DNA of 64,000 bases from Undaria pinnatifida (lineage: Eukaryota; Sar; Phaeophyceae; Laminariales; Alariaceae). Made by a program: the position numbers and the translations under genes. The stretch lies in contig JABAKD010000001.1 of the NCBI GenBank assembly GCA_012845835.1, forward strand, positions 8,328,832-8,392,831, read 5' to 3'. Shown here piece after piece: positions 41,168 through 49,985 of this stretch; position 1 is the first letter of the stretch, and each line of letters begins with the position of its first letter. Under the pieces are notes generated by a model. That model was given only the letters and a program-made list of their open reading frames with translations. It searched no databases and was not told the origin of the DNA.

Positions 41168-41496
41168 AGCTGTCAGTCGGCACGGCTTAAGTCTCCAACT
41201 AGTTACTGGTCGAAGTAATAGTTGGTTGTTTTCTGGAGGTGCCGACTCTTCGACTTATTGGGTTTCCAAACTCATTGAAAGCATTGTTTAATGCGGGATG
41301 CGTTGTTTCTTTTTTTGGCGGGACCCGCTTGGCTGGGATGGCTGGTTTGGCTAGCTTCGCTATCCTGACTTTAGTTGGCGAGTCGGCTGACCATCAGCTG
41401 GTTTCGCCAGCCAACATGCCGAGACAAGTCACTTAGTTGGCTAACGGCACCTACCGAATATTTTTCAGTCGGGAAATCCTGCTGAGTCACGGCTCT
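41168..41496 (-). mobile_element. Element D-right, inverted partner of D-left
   Basis: Read on the - strand it begins GAGCCGTGACTCAGCAGG and continues GGTAGGTGCCGTTAGCCAAC, matching D-left, and ends with CTGACAGCT. The two D copies face each other across about 150 bp of family B sequence. Confidence 0.8.
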
Positions 41497-41544
41497 AAAA
41501 ACGAATTATTCGTATAGAACTATTGGTATGCTAACGACGTTGTA

Positions 41545-41630
41545 TAGTTCCTCAGTTTAGGAGCTCCGCCAGCAGAAAACAGCCGGGAAAAAAGAAGTGT
41601 TGTCCCTGTCTTCGTGGCGTGTACTGCGTT
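41545..41630 (-). mobile_element. Family B end fragment
   Basis: TATAGTTCCTCAGTTTAGGAG and TGTCTTCGTGGCGTG match one end of a reverse copy; it lies in the intron directly downstream of the exon at 41684. Confidence 0.55.
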
Positions 41631-41683
41631 GTATATCTGCTGTTAAACCTACCCTCGTGGTCGATAGTAAGGTTTGCACTTAC

Positions 41684-42590
41684 CTTCGCGAAGAACCCCC
41701 CACCCAATCTCTTGATATTCTCAGCTATCCCTCCCTCTACCCCCTCCACTGCTCCCTCCAGCAGTGCCGTGTCTTGGACAAGCGCCTCCAGTGCTTTTAA
41801 CTCTTCCTTCTTGCTGCTGCCGATTGTATCGAAGGTGCCGCCTCCGCCATCAACACCACCAGCGCCACCGCCGCCACCGCCGCCACCGTCACCATCGCCA
41901 CTACCATCACCACCAGGATCGCCAACACCACCGCCACCACCACCAACACCACCAAGGTTTATATCACTTCGACCTTGCCAAGGATTAGGGGACGTTTGGC
42001 ACGGTCCCGCGTTTTCACGAAACCCTCCCCCTGTAGACGCGTCCACGGCATTGCGAAGCGCCGATATCATGCCCTCCGTGGCAGCGTTACTGTCATCTGC
42101 CGACCCCGCGAACAATTCTCCCTGTCCTTCTCCACACGGGTGTCTGAGCAAGTCCGGTCCTAACAGCGGCGTCCATTCCGAGCTGTTCCCCGATAGGGAG
42201 AAGGGGGCGGCATCTCCCGTACCAACACCGTCTAGCCCGAATATCCCGTCTTCATCGTCGGAGGAAGATAAACTTCCGCCGTAGTCGCTGTAAGTGCGAG
42301 AGGATGATGAAGAACAGCCTGATGCCATGGATGTTTCATCGCGGCAGCGAGTTTGTTTTACCCCGCCGCGACTGCCGCCGCCGCGGTTGTTGCCGCCGGC
42401 GGGGGCAAAATCGTCGGTAGCTCTCCCAGGAGCCTCGTCGACGCTTCCGGCCCCGCCCAAGAGACGGTCGCGAGAACCGCCTGCAGATTCTTCGGAACCG
42501 TAACCGCCGGTTTCTTGCGAACCGTAACCTCCTTCGCTGTAGCTTCCGGCGATGTGGACGCTACGCGGTGAGATTTTCTGTTCGTGCTCC
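41684..42590 (-). CDS. Long low-complexity exon, minus strand
   Basis: The 3' end is a perfect donor, GCGAAG|GTAAGT (phase 0). The frame stays open for about 300 codons and extends upstream of the first possible alternative start to about 42590, where CTGCCAGCAG could be the acceptor; there is no ATG in the upstream part. It reads acidic/Gly/Tyr repeats (SYSEGGYGSQETGGYGSEES), a Ser/Asp stretch (SSSSSRTYSDYGG), a long Gly run with Asp (41850-41950 on the + strand is a CCACCG-type microsatellite), then a helical tail KKEELKALEALVQDTALLEG and GGIAENIKRLGGGFFAK. Probably a disordered region followed by a short helix. Unrecognised family; it may be the upstream part of the same gene as the exons at 37-17 kb. 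Confidence 0.6.
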
Positions 42591-42854
42591 CTGCTGGCAG
42601 TGATTGGGAATTTTAGGGACGGCCATCAAAATAATGTTTTCTAAGCCGACCCGCTGTTCACGGCAGTACGCGACATCACCAAGTAAGAAGTTAGGTGTTG
42701 AGATGTTTCGGCCCGACCCAAAATCTCTCTGTGCGAAGCAAAACATCAAGAACAACAAAAGCGTTATTTTACTGAGCGTTGTGAAGGAAAAGGCCCTGCC
42801 TCGGACACGGTATTCTTGACCGTTTTGAGGCCGAAAAAACATTCGACTTCCAGT

Positions 42855-43022
42855 GCTTATTTTACCGCGGCAACTGCTCTCTGCCACGAGGTGGCGCGTT
42901 GATTGTCATCGAATCAACGCGGGGGTAGTAGCCCTAGGTGGGAGTCTTCGGCTGATCGCAGCAGAGAGGCCTTATTGACCCCAAACTATAAAATACGAGT
43001 TAAAGCGTCGGCGAAATGTTGC
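42855..43022 (+). repeat. Family L repeat, third copy
   Basis: Shares CGAGGTGGCGCGTTGATT, ATCGAATCAACGCGGGGG and GAGTTAAAGCGTCGGCGAAA with 14.04-14.22 kb; the hairpin arms GTTGATT/AATCAAC are preserved. Confidence 0.85.
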
Positions 43023-43662
43023 AGCAGAAAAAAGTCGAGACGTACGGTCTTGACAACCTTCTGTTAACAGTGTTAGCGTGCAGCAGGACGAGTAGTGTCA
43101 TATCTGCAGTTCAGCTCCTTGGATTTAGAGTATTCGTGCAGGGAGCTACTCCAGATCCTGCGCAGAAGGCCAATATATTCAAGGTTGCTCAATGTTGGGG
43201 TGTCACAATAAGGTTTCAAGCCGTGGTCAGATTACAGCAGTACAGTACGAGCAGCATAAGCTACGGTAGCAGTCGTTTCTTGTTAGCGGACCCTACCGTA
43301 CGGCTGTGTGCCTATTGTACTGTACATCGGAGCGTATCCTAACCTCCTCCTAACCCTGCAAATCGCCTTGTCTTCTGTGGTCGGTGCTGTAATCGTCAGT
43401 TCATTTCGTCAATTCTTCAAAACCTCTGAACTCCCACAAAGGGTGAAACCCTTTTTCGGGTGCAAAGAAGGTCCGACGCAAATTTCAAGCAGTATGTCCC
43501 CAAAAATGTTAGGGAAGTGCTGAAATGGATTAAGCAGGTTTTCACGTACCGAAAGAGTTGAGGCTGCGGGTTGAACTCTAAAAAAAGTCGCCGAGCAGTT
43601 ATTAATTGCCTAGATATTTCAGTTGGTTGCGTGTGGTAGTGTTGCGGGGCTCTGCCTCTTTC
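43023..43662. other. No feature recognised
   Basis: No supported exon on either strand; the stop codon and possible 3' untranslated region of the minus-strand Tudor gene lie at the right edge. Confidence 0.4.
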
Positions 43663-44367
43663 TCAGTAAAACAATGTTGCAAGTAAGCTGACTGAATTGC
43701 TGCCAGCTGCTTGCTCCGCACCCCACCTGAAAGAAACAGCGACCAAATCGTTGCCATTTGGAGTTACGCAGCCCTGGCCGTCGACTTCCTCGCTGTGCCC
43801 GCCCTCGGCGCCTTCGCCAACCGGGTAGTCCGGACTGTCCGACGTTTTAACGAGAGTATCTCGATCTCGACCTTCTCTTTCGCTAGGTATGGGCTTCTCC
43901 GAGGTATGGTGCACCTTGTACTGTCGTGACAAGCCCCCCTGTGGATCTTCGCACTCTACGGACAAGGTCTCTCCCGCCGGATCATGGTGTTTCCCTACCA
44001 AACTCTCCCCCCCCGCACCCTTGTGCTGCCCTGACAAGCTCTCCCTCCCCGGGTCAGGCTTCTGAGAAGCATGGTGCACCTTGTATAGCCCAGACAAGGT
44101 ATCCCGCCCCGGATCATTGTACGGGCCCTGCCGCCCCCCGCCCTCGCCACCCTTGTACTGTCCAGGCAAGCCCCCCCCCCGCGAATAGCCCGAAGGTTGT
44201 ACTCCTGAAGGAGATTCTGGGTGCTCGCTGTCCTTTTCGTCGTCGTCGCTGCAGTGGCCTAGTGTTTCCGCGCGGGGAATCTCCATAGGGGAAGTACGGA
44301 GATCACGACCCTGACCTTGGCCAGGAGGGACGTCGTGGGGCGGTACGTCGGAGCGGGCACAGGTGAC
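43663..44367 (-). CDS. Probable terminal exon of the Tudor-like gene
   Basis: The acceptor TTTTCCCCGCAAACCTGCGCAG leads into GTC in phase 0, matching the phase in which the Tudor exon at 45543 ends. The frame runs 234 codons to a TGA. It begins VTCARSDVPPHDVPPGQGQG, then SDDDEKDSEHPESPSG, then degenerate repeats built on GRDTLSGLYKVHHASQKPDP and QYKVHHTSEKP, then an acidic tail. A strong acceptor-like GTCGCTGTTTCTTTCAG lies in frame near 43733, so an additional splice close to the end cannot be excluded. The sequence looks disordered, with no catalytic motif. Confidence 0.55.
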   Translation of the reverse strand, partial: VTCARSDVPPHDVPPGQGQGRDLRTSPMEIPRAETLGHCSDDDEKDSEHPESPSGVQPSGYSRGGGLPGQYKGGEGGGRQGPYNDPGRDTLSGLYKVHHASQKPDPGRESLSGQHKGAGGESLVGKHHDPAGETLSVECEDPQGGLSRQYKVHHTSEKPIPSEREGRDRDTLVKTSDSPDYPVGEGAEGGHSEEVDGQGCVTPNGNDLVAVSFRWGAEQAAGSNSVSLLATLFY

Positions 44368-44682
44368 CTGCGCAGGTTTGCGGGGAAAACACATCCGAGA
44401 ACGGCATGCGCACCAAAAACATGGAAACATCACAAGCGGCGCGTGCTATACAAACTATATAGGCAGTGTGTTTGGGCCAACTTGTTTCTGACTAGCAGCA
44501 TGCGAAAGGCTTCGACTATCACAAGCGGACGCGCATTCTACGGCCGGGGCTGTTGACGCAAATATTTTTCTATGGCAGCAGTATAGCCAGTACCATACCG
44601 AGTCGCTGCTCGGTAAGCAAACTACGTCTATTACGGCTCACTACGCATCTTATGTAGTCAACGATTGAACGGGTGGTACGAC

Positions 44683-44810
44683 AAGGGTAGGTGCAAGCTT
44701 CGGCAAGAGGCGCGTCATTATTTTTATTGATGCATTGATGTTCCTGGCTTCAGGAGCTCTTTTGCCTTACCCAAAAACTGTTTTCAAATAAATTGAAAGA
44801 AGCCCCCGCC
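44683..44810 (+). mobile_element. Family B start fragment, degenerate
   Basis: ACGACAAGGGTAGGTGC and CTGGCTTCAGGAGCTC occupy the family order; the rest is lost. Confidence 0.4.
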
Positions 44811-45039
44811 ACCCTAGCCACTCCCCCCCCCGCGCCGCTGCTGTTGCGGCTGCGCCGCTGGGGTTGGTGTCGGTTGGCAACGACGTTATAAAGCATGCCT
44901 CCACCTACGCAAGCTATTAGCAGACCACCAGAGCACCGTCTTTTTTTCTCGTGTTTTTGTTTCGGCGGTATCCGAGATGGTGGTCGAGTTAGATCATGTT
45001 GTGCGGACTGTAGAACGTTAACGCCGCGCAAGGGGAAAT

Positions 45040-45385
45040 TATATCGTGTAGCAGTGTGCGCAAGTTAAGGCACCCACGCGGCGGTTACACAGTGTCCTCG
45101 TTGCTGTCCATGGAACTGGCCACGCCCCGAAATGTATCAAGTCGTTCGAAGCTGTCATCCATACGCAAGAAGTTACGTGCGCAAGGCGCGGAAGTCCGTC
45201 CCACACGTGGCTCTTAGTAGGGTGCAGCTCACTCTTCATGCGACTCGCTGACCACCTCACGGCGCTTTGCACTTGAAGCATGCGAATTAGTCCGGGTCGG
45301 CGAAAACCCGACATGCTCCGTCTCAGCATTGTAGGAATGCAAGGGCCTACCGTCATACGACTGCAGCTACGCATAAAATGAGCAC
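45040..45385 (-). repeat. Family F copy (reverse)
   Basis: GTTACACAGTGTCCTCGTTGC, GCAAGGCGCGGAAGTCCGTC, ACCTCACGGCGCTTTGC and CGACATGCTCCGTCTC are in reversed family order. It lies in the intron between the Tudor exon and the terminal exon. Confidence 0.8.
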
Positions 45386-45542
45386 ACCCCCTATACCGTA
45401 CCCTTGGTCGACGTGTCGGTACTCGTCGAATTTAATAAAGTATCCACAAATACGCCAGCTGGGAGTTCCACCGACTGAATGGTCAAAATATTACGGCATT
45501 GTAGAGCAGGGCAAGACATACCCAGACGATTTGAAGACTCGC

Positions 45543-45720
45543 CTTGGATGCATCGCCGTTCCTGCTAGTATCTCCACCCAACAGACGGACGTCGTTCCGG
45601 CCATCGACCTCCCCGAGCACCTCCTCGTCTCCGTCGTCGTAGGTCACGTGGTAGCCACCACCACCATCGCCGTCTCCCTCTGGCCCCGCCTGGTCATAGC
45701 GGTCAAGCTCTCCAACGTAC
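45543..45720 (-). CDS. Tudor-like domain, second exon
   Basis: The exon is 178 bp: one base to finish a codon, then 59 codons, ending in phase 0. The acceptor is CGTTGACCAAACTGACAG; the donor is TCCAAG|GCGAGT, a GC-type donor. It reads YVGELDRYDQAG, an acidic-Gly linker, then YHVTYDDGDEEVLGEVDG. Joined to the exon at 46670 the junction codon becomes Trp, giving VEVFWPPEGDEIEGTW followed by YVGELDRYD and YHVTYDDGDEE. The order VxVFW, then W.Y.G, then Y.V.YDDGDEE is the strand pattern of Tudor/Agenet-type barrels found in chromatin proteins that read methylated residues. The domain call is firm at fold level; ligand and partner are not determinable. Confidence 0.8.
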
Positions 45721-45859
45721 CTGTCAGTTTGGTCAACGGAAACGAAACGTTGCACGCATCACACGGATCATGAACTAGGTCCTCCAGATAATATATTTGC
45801 TGTTTAGGTCCGAAAGTTACACTTGATAGATACTGTGCAAGGCGCGCATCTCATAGATC

Positions 45860-46260
45860 CCACCCCGTCCGATCATAGCGGTTAAGCTCCCCAACGTACG
45901 TTCCCGTGGGGATAGTCGCGGACTGGAGACACCACACCCATATCTCGATCTAGATCTCGATAATCTATATCCTATTTTTCCGTTTTAAGATGGTGCGCAA
46001 GAGACAGCATCTTATAGCTCCCACCCCGCCTTGTCATAGCGGTCAAGCTCTCCGACAAACGTTTCTGTGTTGACAGCGGAATGGAACCGATACACGCATC
46101 AAACAGATCACATCTGGACCACTGGGCCATCTATTGAATAGATCTTTATACCACAGTTGCCGTTGTGAGATGTTGCGCAAGAACCGTTCTCATAGATCCT
46201 ACCCCGTCCAGTCATAGCGGCCAAGCTTTCCAACGGGCCGTTCGGTATGACTGACAGAAG
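45860..46260 (-). repeat. Three decayed copies of the Tudor exon start
   Basis: The segment around the acceptor and the first 15 codons of the exon at 45543-45720 recurs at about 45873, 46033 and 46213 (phrase CATAGCGGTCAAGCTC on the + strand). One copy still reads TFVGELDRYDKAGWEL before a stop. None contains the YDDGDEE half. Spacing is 160-180 bp. Confidence 0.8.
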
Positions 46261-46480
46261 GTGAACGTTACACGAATCGTACAGATGACGATCTAAATCA
46301 TCTATTAAATATGCATTTTTATCCCGTATTTGCCGATACGAGGTGCTGTGTCAAAGCCTTACCGGTACAGATCCCATCGGGAAATACATATGCGCATGAG
46401 CCGTGTCATGCAAGATACCACCCGACAAACGTTTTCTACATGATGAAGATCACAACAATAAAGGTCATTATGACCCTCAC

Positions 46481-46568
46481 CAACCGCCTTCTGGATATGT
46501 CGTCTCTTTCAGGTGGCCAGAACACCTCAACACGCCGTCCCAAGCGGACCACGCAGCATCGACCAAAG
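46481..46568 (-). pseudogene. Second copy of Tudor first exon, frame disturbed
   Basis: It repeats the exon at 46670 about 190 bp downstream: CCVVRLGRRVEVFWPPERDD, followed by GTTG|GTGAGG. Four extra bases near its end put it out of phase with the second exon, so it should be skipped or is dead. Confidence 0.65.
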
Positions 46569-46669
46569 CTGCGCCGCAGAAAAATACGATCGCAGGGGGG
46601 GCCGAAGGGCCACCACTCGACCCGATCAGGGGGACTATTGCGACACGACGGTGATGAATAAGCTCTCAC

Positions 46670-46758
46670 CAAGTGCCTTCTATTTCGTCTCCTTCAGGCG
46701 GCCAGAACACCTCAACACGACGTCCCAAGTGCGCCATGCAGCATCGACCAAAGCCGCG
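46670..46758 (-). CDS. Tudor-like domain, first exon
   Basis: The exon is 89 bp, phase 0 in and phase 2 out, between acceptor ATCGTACGTTTTGCAG and donor CACTTG|GTGAGA. It reads RGFGRCCMAHLGRRVEVFWP and PEGDEIEGTW. The exit phase exactly fits the entry phase of the exon at 45543-45720. Upstream exons are not identified, so the gene start lies above 46.8 kb or is unrecognised. Confidence 0.75.
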
Positions 46759-46995
46759 CTGCAAAACGTACGATTGCAGGAGACAGCAAGTTTTTTTGGG
46801 TGACGTCAGTGACACCGTTAGGAGATACTGGTACCATGCTAAACCTGGAATATTTCGGTAGCCTTTACGTGACGTCTAGATTATTACCTAGGATAAAGTA
46901 TGGAAGACGGGGAATATTTTGATATACGAGTTTTAATGTGCTTGACCAAATTTCAACAAAAACAAGGCCGGGTTTTTTTCCGGACAAATATCTTT

Positions 46996-47056
46996 GGGTA
47001 GGGTTGGGGTCGGGGTTAGGGTTATGAATAGGGTTAGGGTTAGGGTGTAAAGTTGT
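46996..47056 (+). repeat. Interstitial telomere-like tract
   Basis: GGGTAGGGTTGGGG, GGGGTTAGGGTTATG and AGGGTTAGGGTTAGGGTG: imperfect TTAGGG repeats inside ordinary sequence. Confidence 0.85.
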
Positions 47057-47464
47057 GTTTTGGGCAGTTTTCGATATGTTCCGCCTCATACTACTGGAAG
47101 CACACTTGGGCCAAAGTCAAATTCCCCGATTTCCGTACCTTATTCTGTATACGAGTACTAATTCAGAGTTGCGATAATGGCGGCTCGTGTATGTCGCCTA
47201 GATAGCCGTCCGTCTAAGGCCTAGTCTAAACGTCTTCTGACAGTGTTGCTTCAAAGAGCGCACGATAGCAGGAGGGGTGGGTAACCGGGTGCGGGACGGG
47301 GCAAGTCCAAGGTTCAGTACTGTGCACAGATGCTCACAATAGAAGAGAGCAAAATTATGCATTTCGAGGGGAAATACTTGGGAAATTACATGTGACACTG
47401 CAAACACTTTTGTATCTCGGTATGGAATTTTTTTTTTCCAGGGCATCAACCGCCGAGAGCGCTT
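47057..47464. other. No feature recognised
   Basis: No supported exon or shared repeat. Confidence 0.4.
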
Positions 47465-47660
47465 TCTAGCGTGGGTGGGCACAATTCGACGGGAGTCGAC
47501 GAGGGAAGAAAATGCCGAATTCTTCTCGCCATAAAAATGAAGGCGCGCGTACCGTAGTGGGGAGGGGGAAGAAGAGCCTGCTTAGCGACCCCGGGTCTGA
47601 GTTACGTCCAGGGAAGGAGAAGGCGAAAAAGTGGGAAGCAAATAGATGGGATGAGCAAAA
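47465..47660 (+). repeat. Family K repeat, second copy
   Basis: Matches 2150-2350 in order (ACAATTCGACGGGAG, GGAAGAAAA, GGTCTGAGTTACG, AGATGGGATGAGC). Confidence 0.65.
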
Positions 47661-47794
47661 AGAGCAAAAAAAAAAAAACGTGTAGGACGCCGTATGTTGG
47701 TGTGCATCAAATCTACGTTGAATACGAATTCCAGGAACTTTCAAGAAAGACGAACACGTGATATCCAATCTGAAAACTGTGAGAGCTTGTGCTG

Positions 47795-48260
47795 CCTTGA
47801 CCGGACAATATAAGCAAGCAAGCATTGCGACAACGTATGAAATAAAACGAAGCACTGACGATCTTGCCTCGGAGGGAGAAAGAAAGGTTAAAAGTCATGT
47901 ATCAGTCCTGGTCTGATGCTTCGTGTTCCGTACTCGAACTGGTTTTTTTTTCCGGCTCTACCAGAAAATATCCGAAGATCTCGAGACATGCATGCACACG
48001 AGCAACAGGAACAACAGAAGAAGCATGCCACCTGGCCGGACAATAATGTAAGATAGGCAAGCGTTGCGACACCGTATACGTATGAAAGCGACCTACCAAT
48101 CAATCCTGATGAGGTTGCCTCGGCGACGCCTCAGACTTGTCCGCCAGTCCTGGTCAGCTGGTCCTGATGGTGCATGGGTGGTCCGTGTTTGGTATCAAAC
48201 CACGTTGTTTTCCGATTCTACTAGAAAAATCCGAAGACCTCGAGACATGCACGAGCAATG
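47795..48260 (+). repeat. Tandem duplication, about 235-bp unit
   Basis: Both units share GACCGGACAATATAAGC/GGCCGGACAATAATG, AAGCATTGCGACA/AAGCGTTGCGACA, CAGTCCTGGTCTG/CAGTCCTGGTCAG, and CCGAAGATCTCGAGACATGC/CCGAAGACCTCGAGACATGC. Confidence 0.85.
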
Positions 48261-49639
48261 ATGCGAGATGGATGACGAGACGAGAACGAGAATTCAAATA
48301 TCTCAGGATATTTGAGGGAGACGGCAGTTTTTGGTGCGCTTTTAGGAGCTCACACACTAAAAATAAGATTTTGCGTCCCTCTGGGACGACCGTCCAATTT
48401 CAAGCCTAAATTGCCGTCTCCTGGCAGTTTTGATGCAAGAGCGAGCATTGACGATATTTGATCTTTGATGACGAGCAAGCAGCAGAAACTGCGAAAACGA
48501 AAAAAGACAGGGAAAAAACTCGTCTACGGTAGGGAATAAATCTGAAACGGCAAAACGCCTCCAAGAAATATCGAACTCCTTGGGTTGCCTCGCTACAGAG
48601 TTGATTCTCTCGACCGACAGGCAATTGATCTCCCACAGCTGCCGTCTGGACTGTGGAGCAGACGAGCAGAGCTCAGCTTCACTAGCCGAGATAAGTCGCT
48701 TGGTGGACCAGCGGTTTATCTGTTAAAAATGGTGAGATGAAAGCTTATAATGTACGAAACTCGGACTGTACACTCCTCACGAAGAGGCAATTACAACAAA
48801 GGCAGTCCAGCAGTTCAAGCACCCATGTTTCTGCGCGGCGATCGTTCGATTGTAGTGCCACGATTTTCGATGCCCTGCCCACCTCCGAGCATGGCCTGGC
48901 CTGGCCATGCCAACGAGACAGCGTGTTGTGTTGGCCTAGGGTGCGAAGCCCTGCAGACGCTCGTGTCCAGTAGCATGTGTATAACCCGTTCGTCAACCTC
49001 GTCGCAGAATTTCTCTCGAAACATGGAATATGGAATGAAATGTGTTTGCCCATGTTGCACGTTGGGTGGAACACCATTTCGATGTTCTGATTTGTTGATT
49101 TAGTCTGTCCACCTCTGCTGTCCCTACTCAGTACCTGGCACAGTACTCGCACATACCTGGTAGTCTCCAGCAGTCCACATCTACAGGGTATGACTAAACC
49201 TCGTATGCATACGAGTACAAGTGCAAGTACTGCCTGTAGCTGAGTCGCTTGTACGAGTCCTACCCGGACCAGGACCAGGTATACTTCGAAGTAGCTATGG
49301 AGCCACAGGCAACACCAGCAGCGGTACAGATGTACTGCACTGTTAACATTGCTGCGGAGTTGTATATATACAGAGAGTGGTCCCGCCCGTCCCCCCGTCC
49401 CCCCCTCCCCCCCCCCCCCGCTCCCTCTTGTTCAAACGCCCCACCTAAAATCAAAATCTGCGAGAGTAATAAACACTACCAGGCAATTGATATCACCCCA
49501 TTACCTTTCTAGCCACCCATGCCGTAGCTCCAATTCATACCCCCCCTCCCCCAACGCCCTCGCCTTCCCCACCACCCACACCATCGCCTAGACCACGCGT
49601 ATAGCACGCTCGTAAATCTATGCGACCTAAAGCTGTTGG
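48261..49639. other. No gene recognised
   Basis: Several frames of 80-135 codons overlap on opposite strands; none has splice-site support. A C run lies near 49406-49423. Confidence 0.35.
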
Positions 49640-49985
49640 AAATCCCCCCCCCCCCCCCCCCCCCTTCGAACACTCCGCCCCCTCCTCACTGGTTGTACGA
49701 CTTACAGGATATACATGATAAACTGATGCATTCCTTCCACAACCGTCAGATTTGTCCCATTAGAGGATTTATAGTTTCCGCGCACAGATTGAGTAACCCC
49801 CCCCCCGCTCCCTCTAGTTCAAACCCAGGCCCCCACGCCCCTAAGAAGACCGCCCTCCCCTCAACGGTTATACGACTTACAGGATAAATTTGATAAACTG
49901 ATGCATTTCCTTCCACAGCTGTCAGATTTAGTCCCCCTCAAAAACGGATTTTATACAAGGTTTCCGCGCACAGACTGATTAACAT
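49640..49985 (+). repeat. Tandem duplication with poly-C starts
   Basis: Two units each begin with a C run, continue TTCGAACAC/TTCAAACCC, GGTTGTACGACTTACAGGATA/GGTTATACGACTTACAGGATA, AACTGATGCATT and end with TTTCCGCGCACAGA. Confidence 0.9.
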
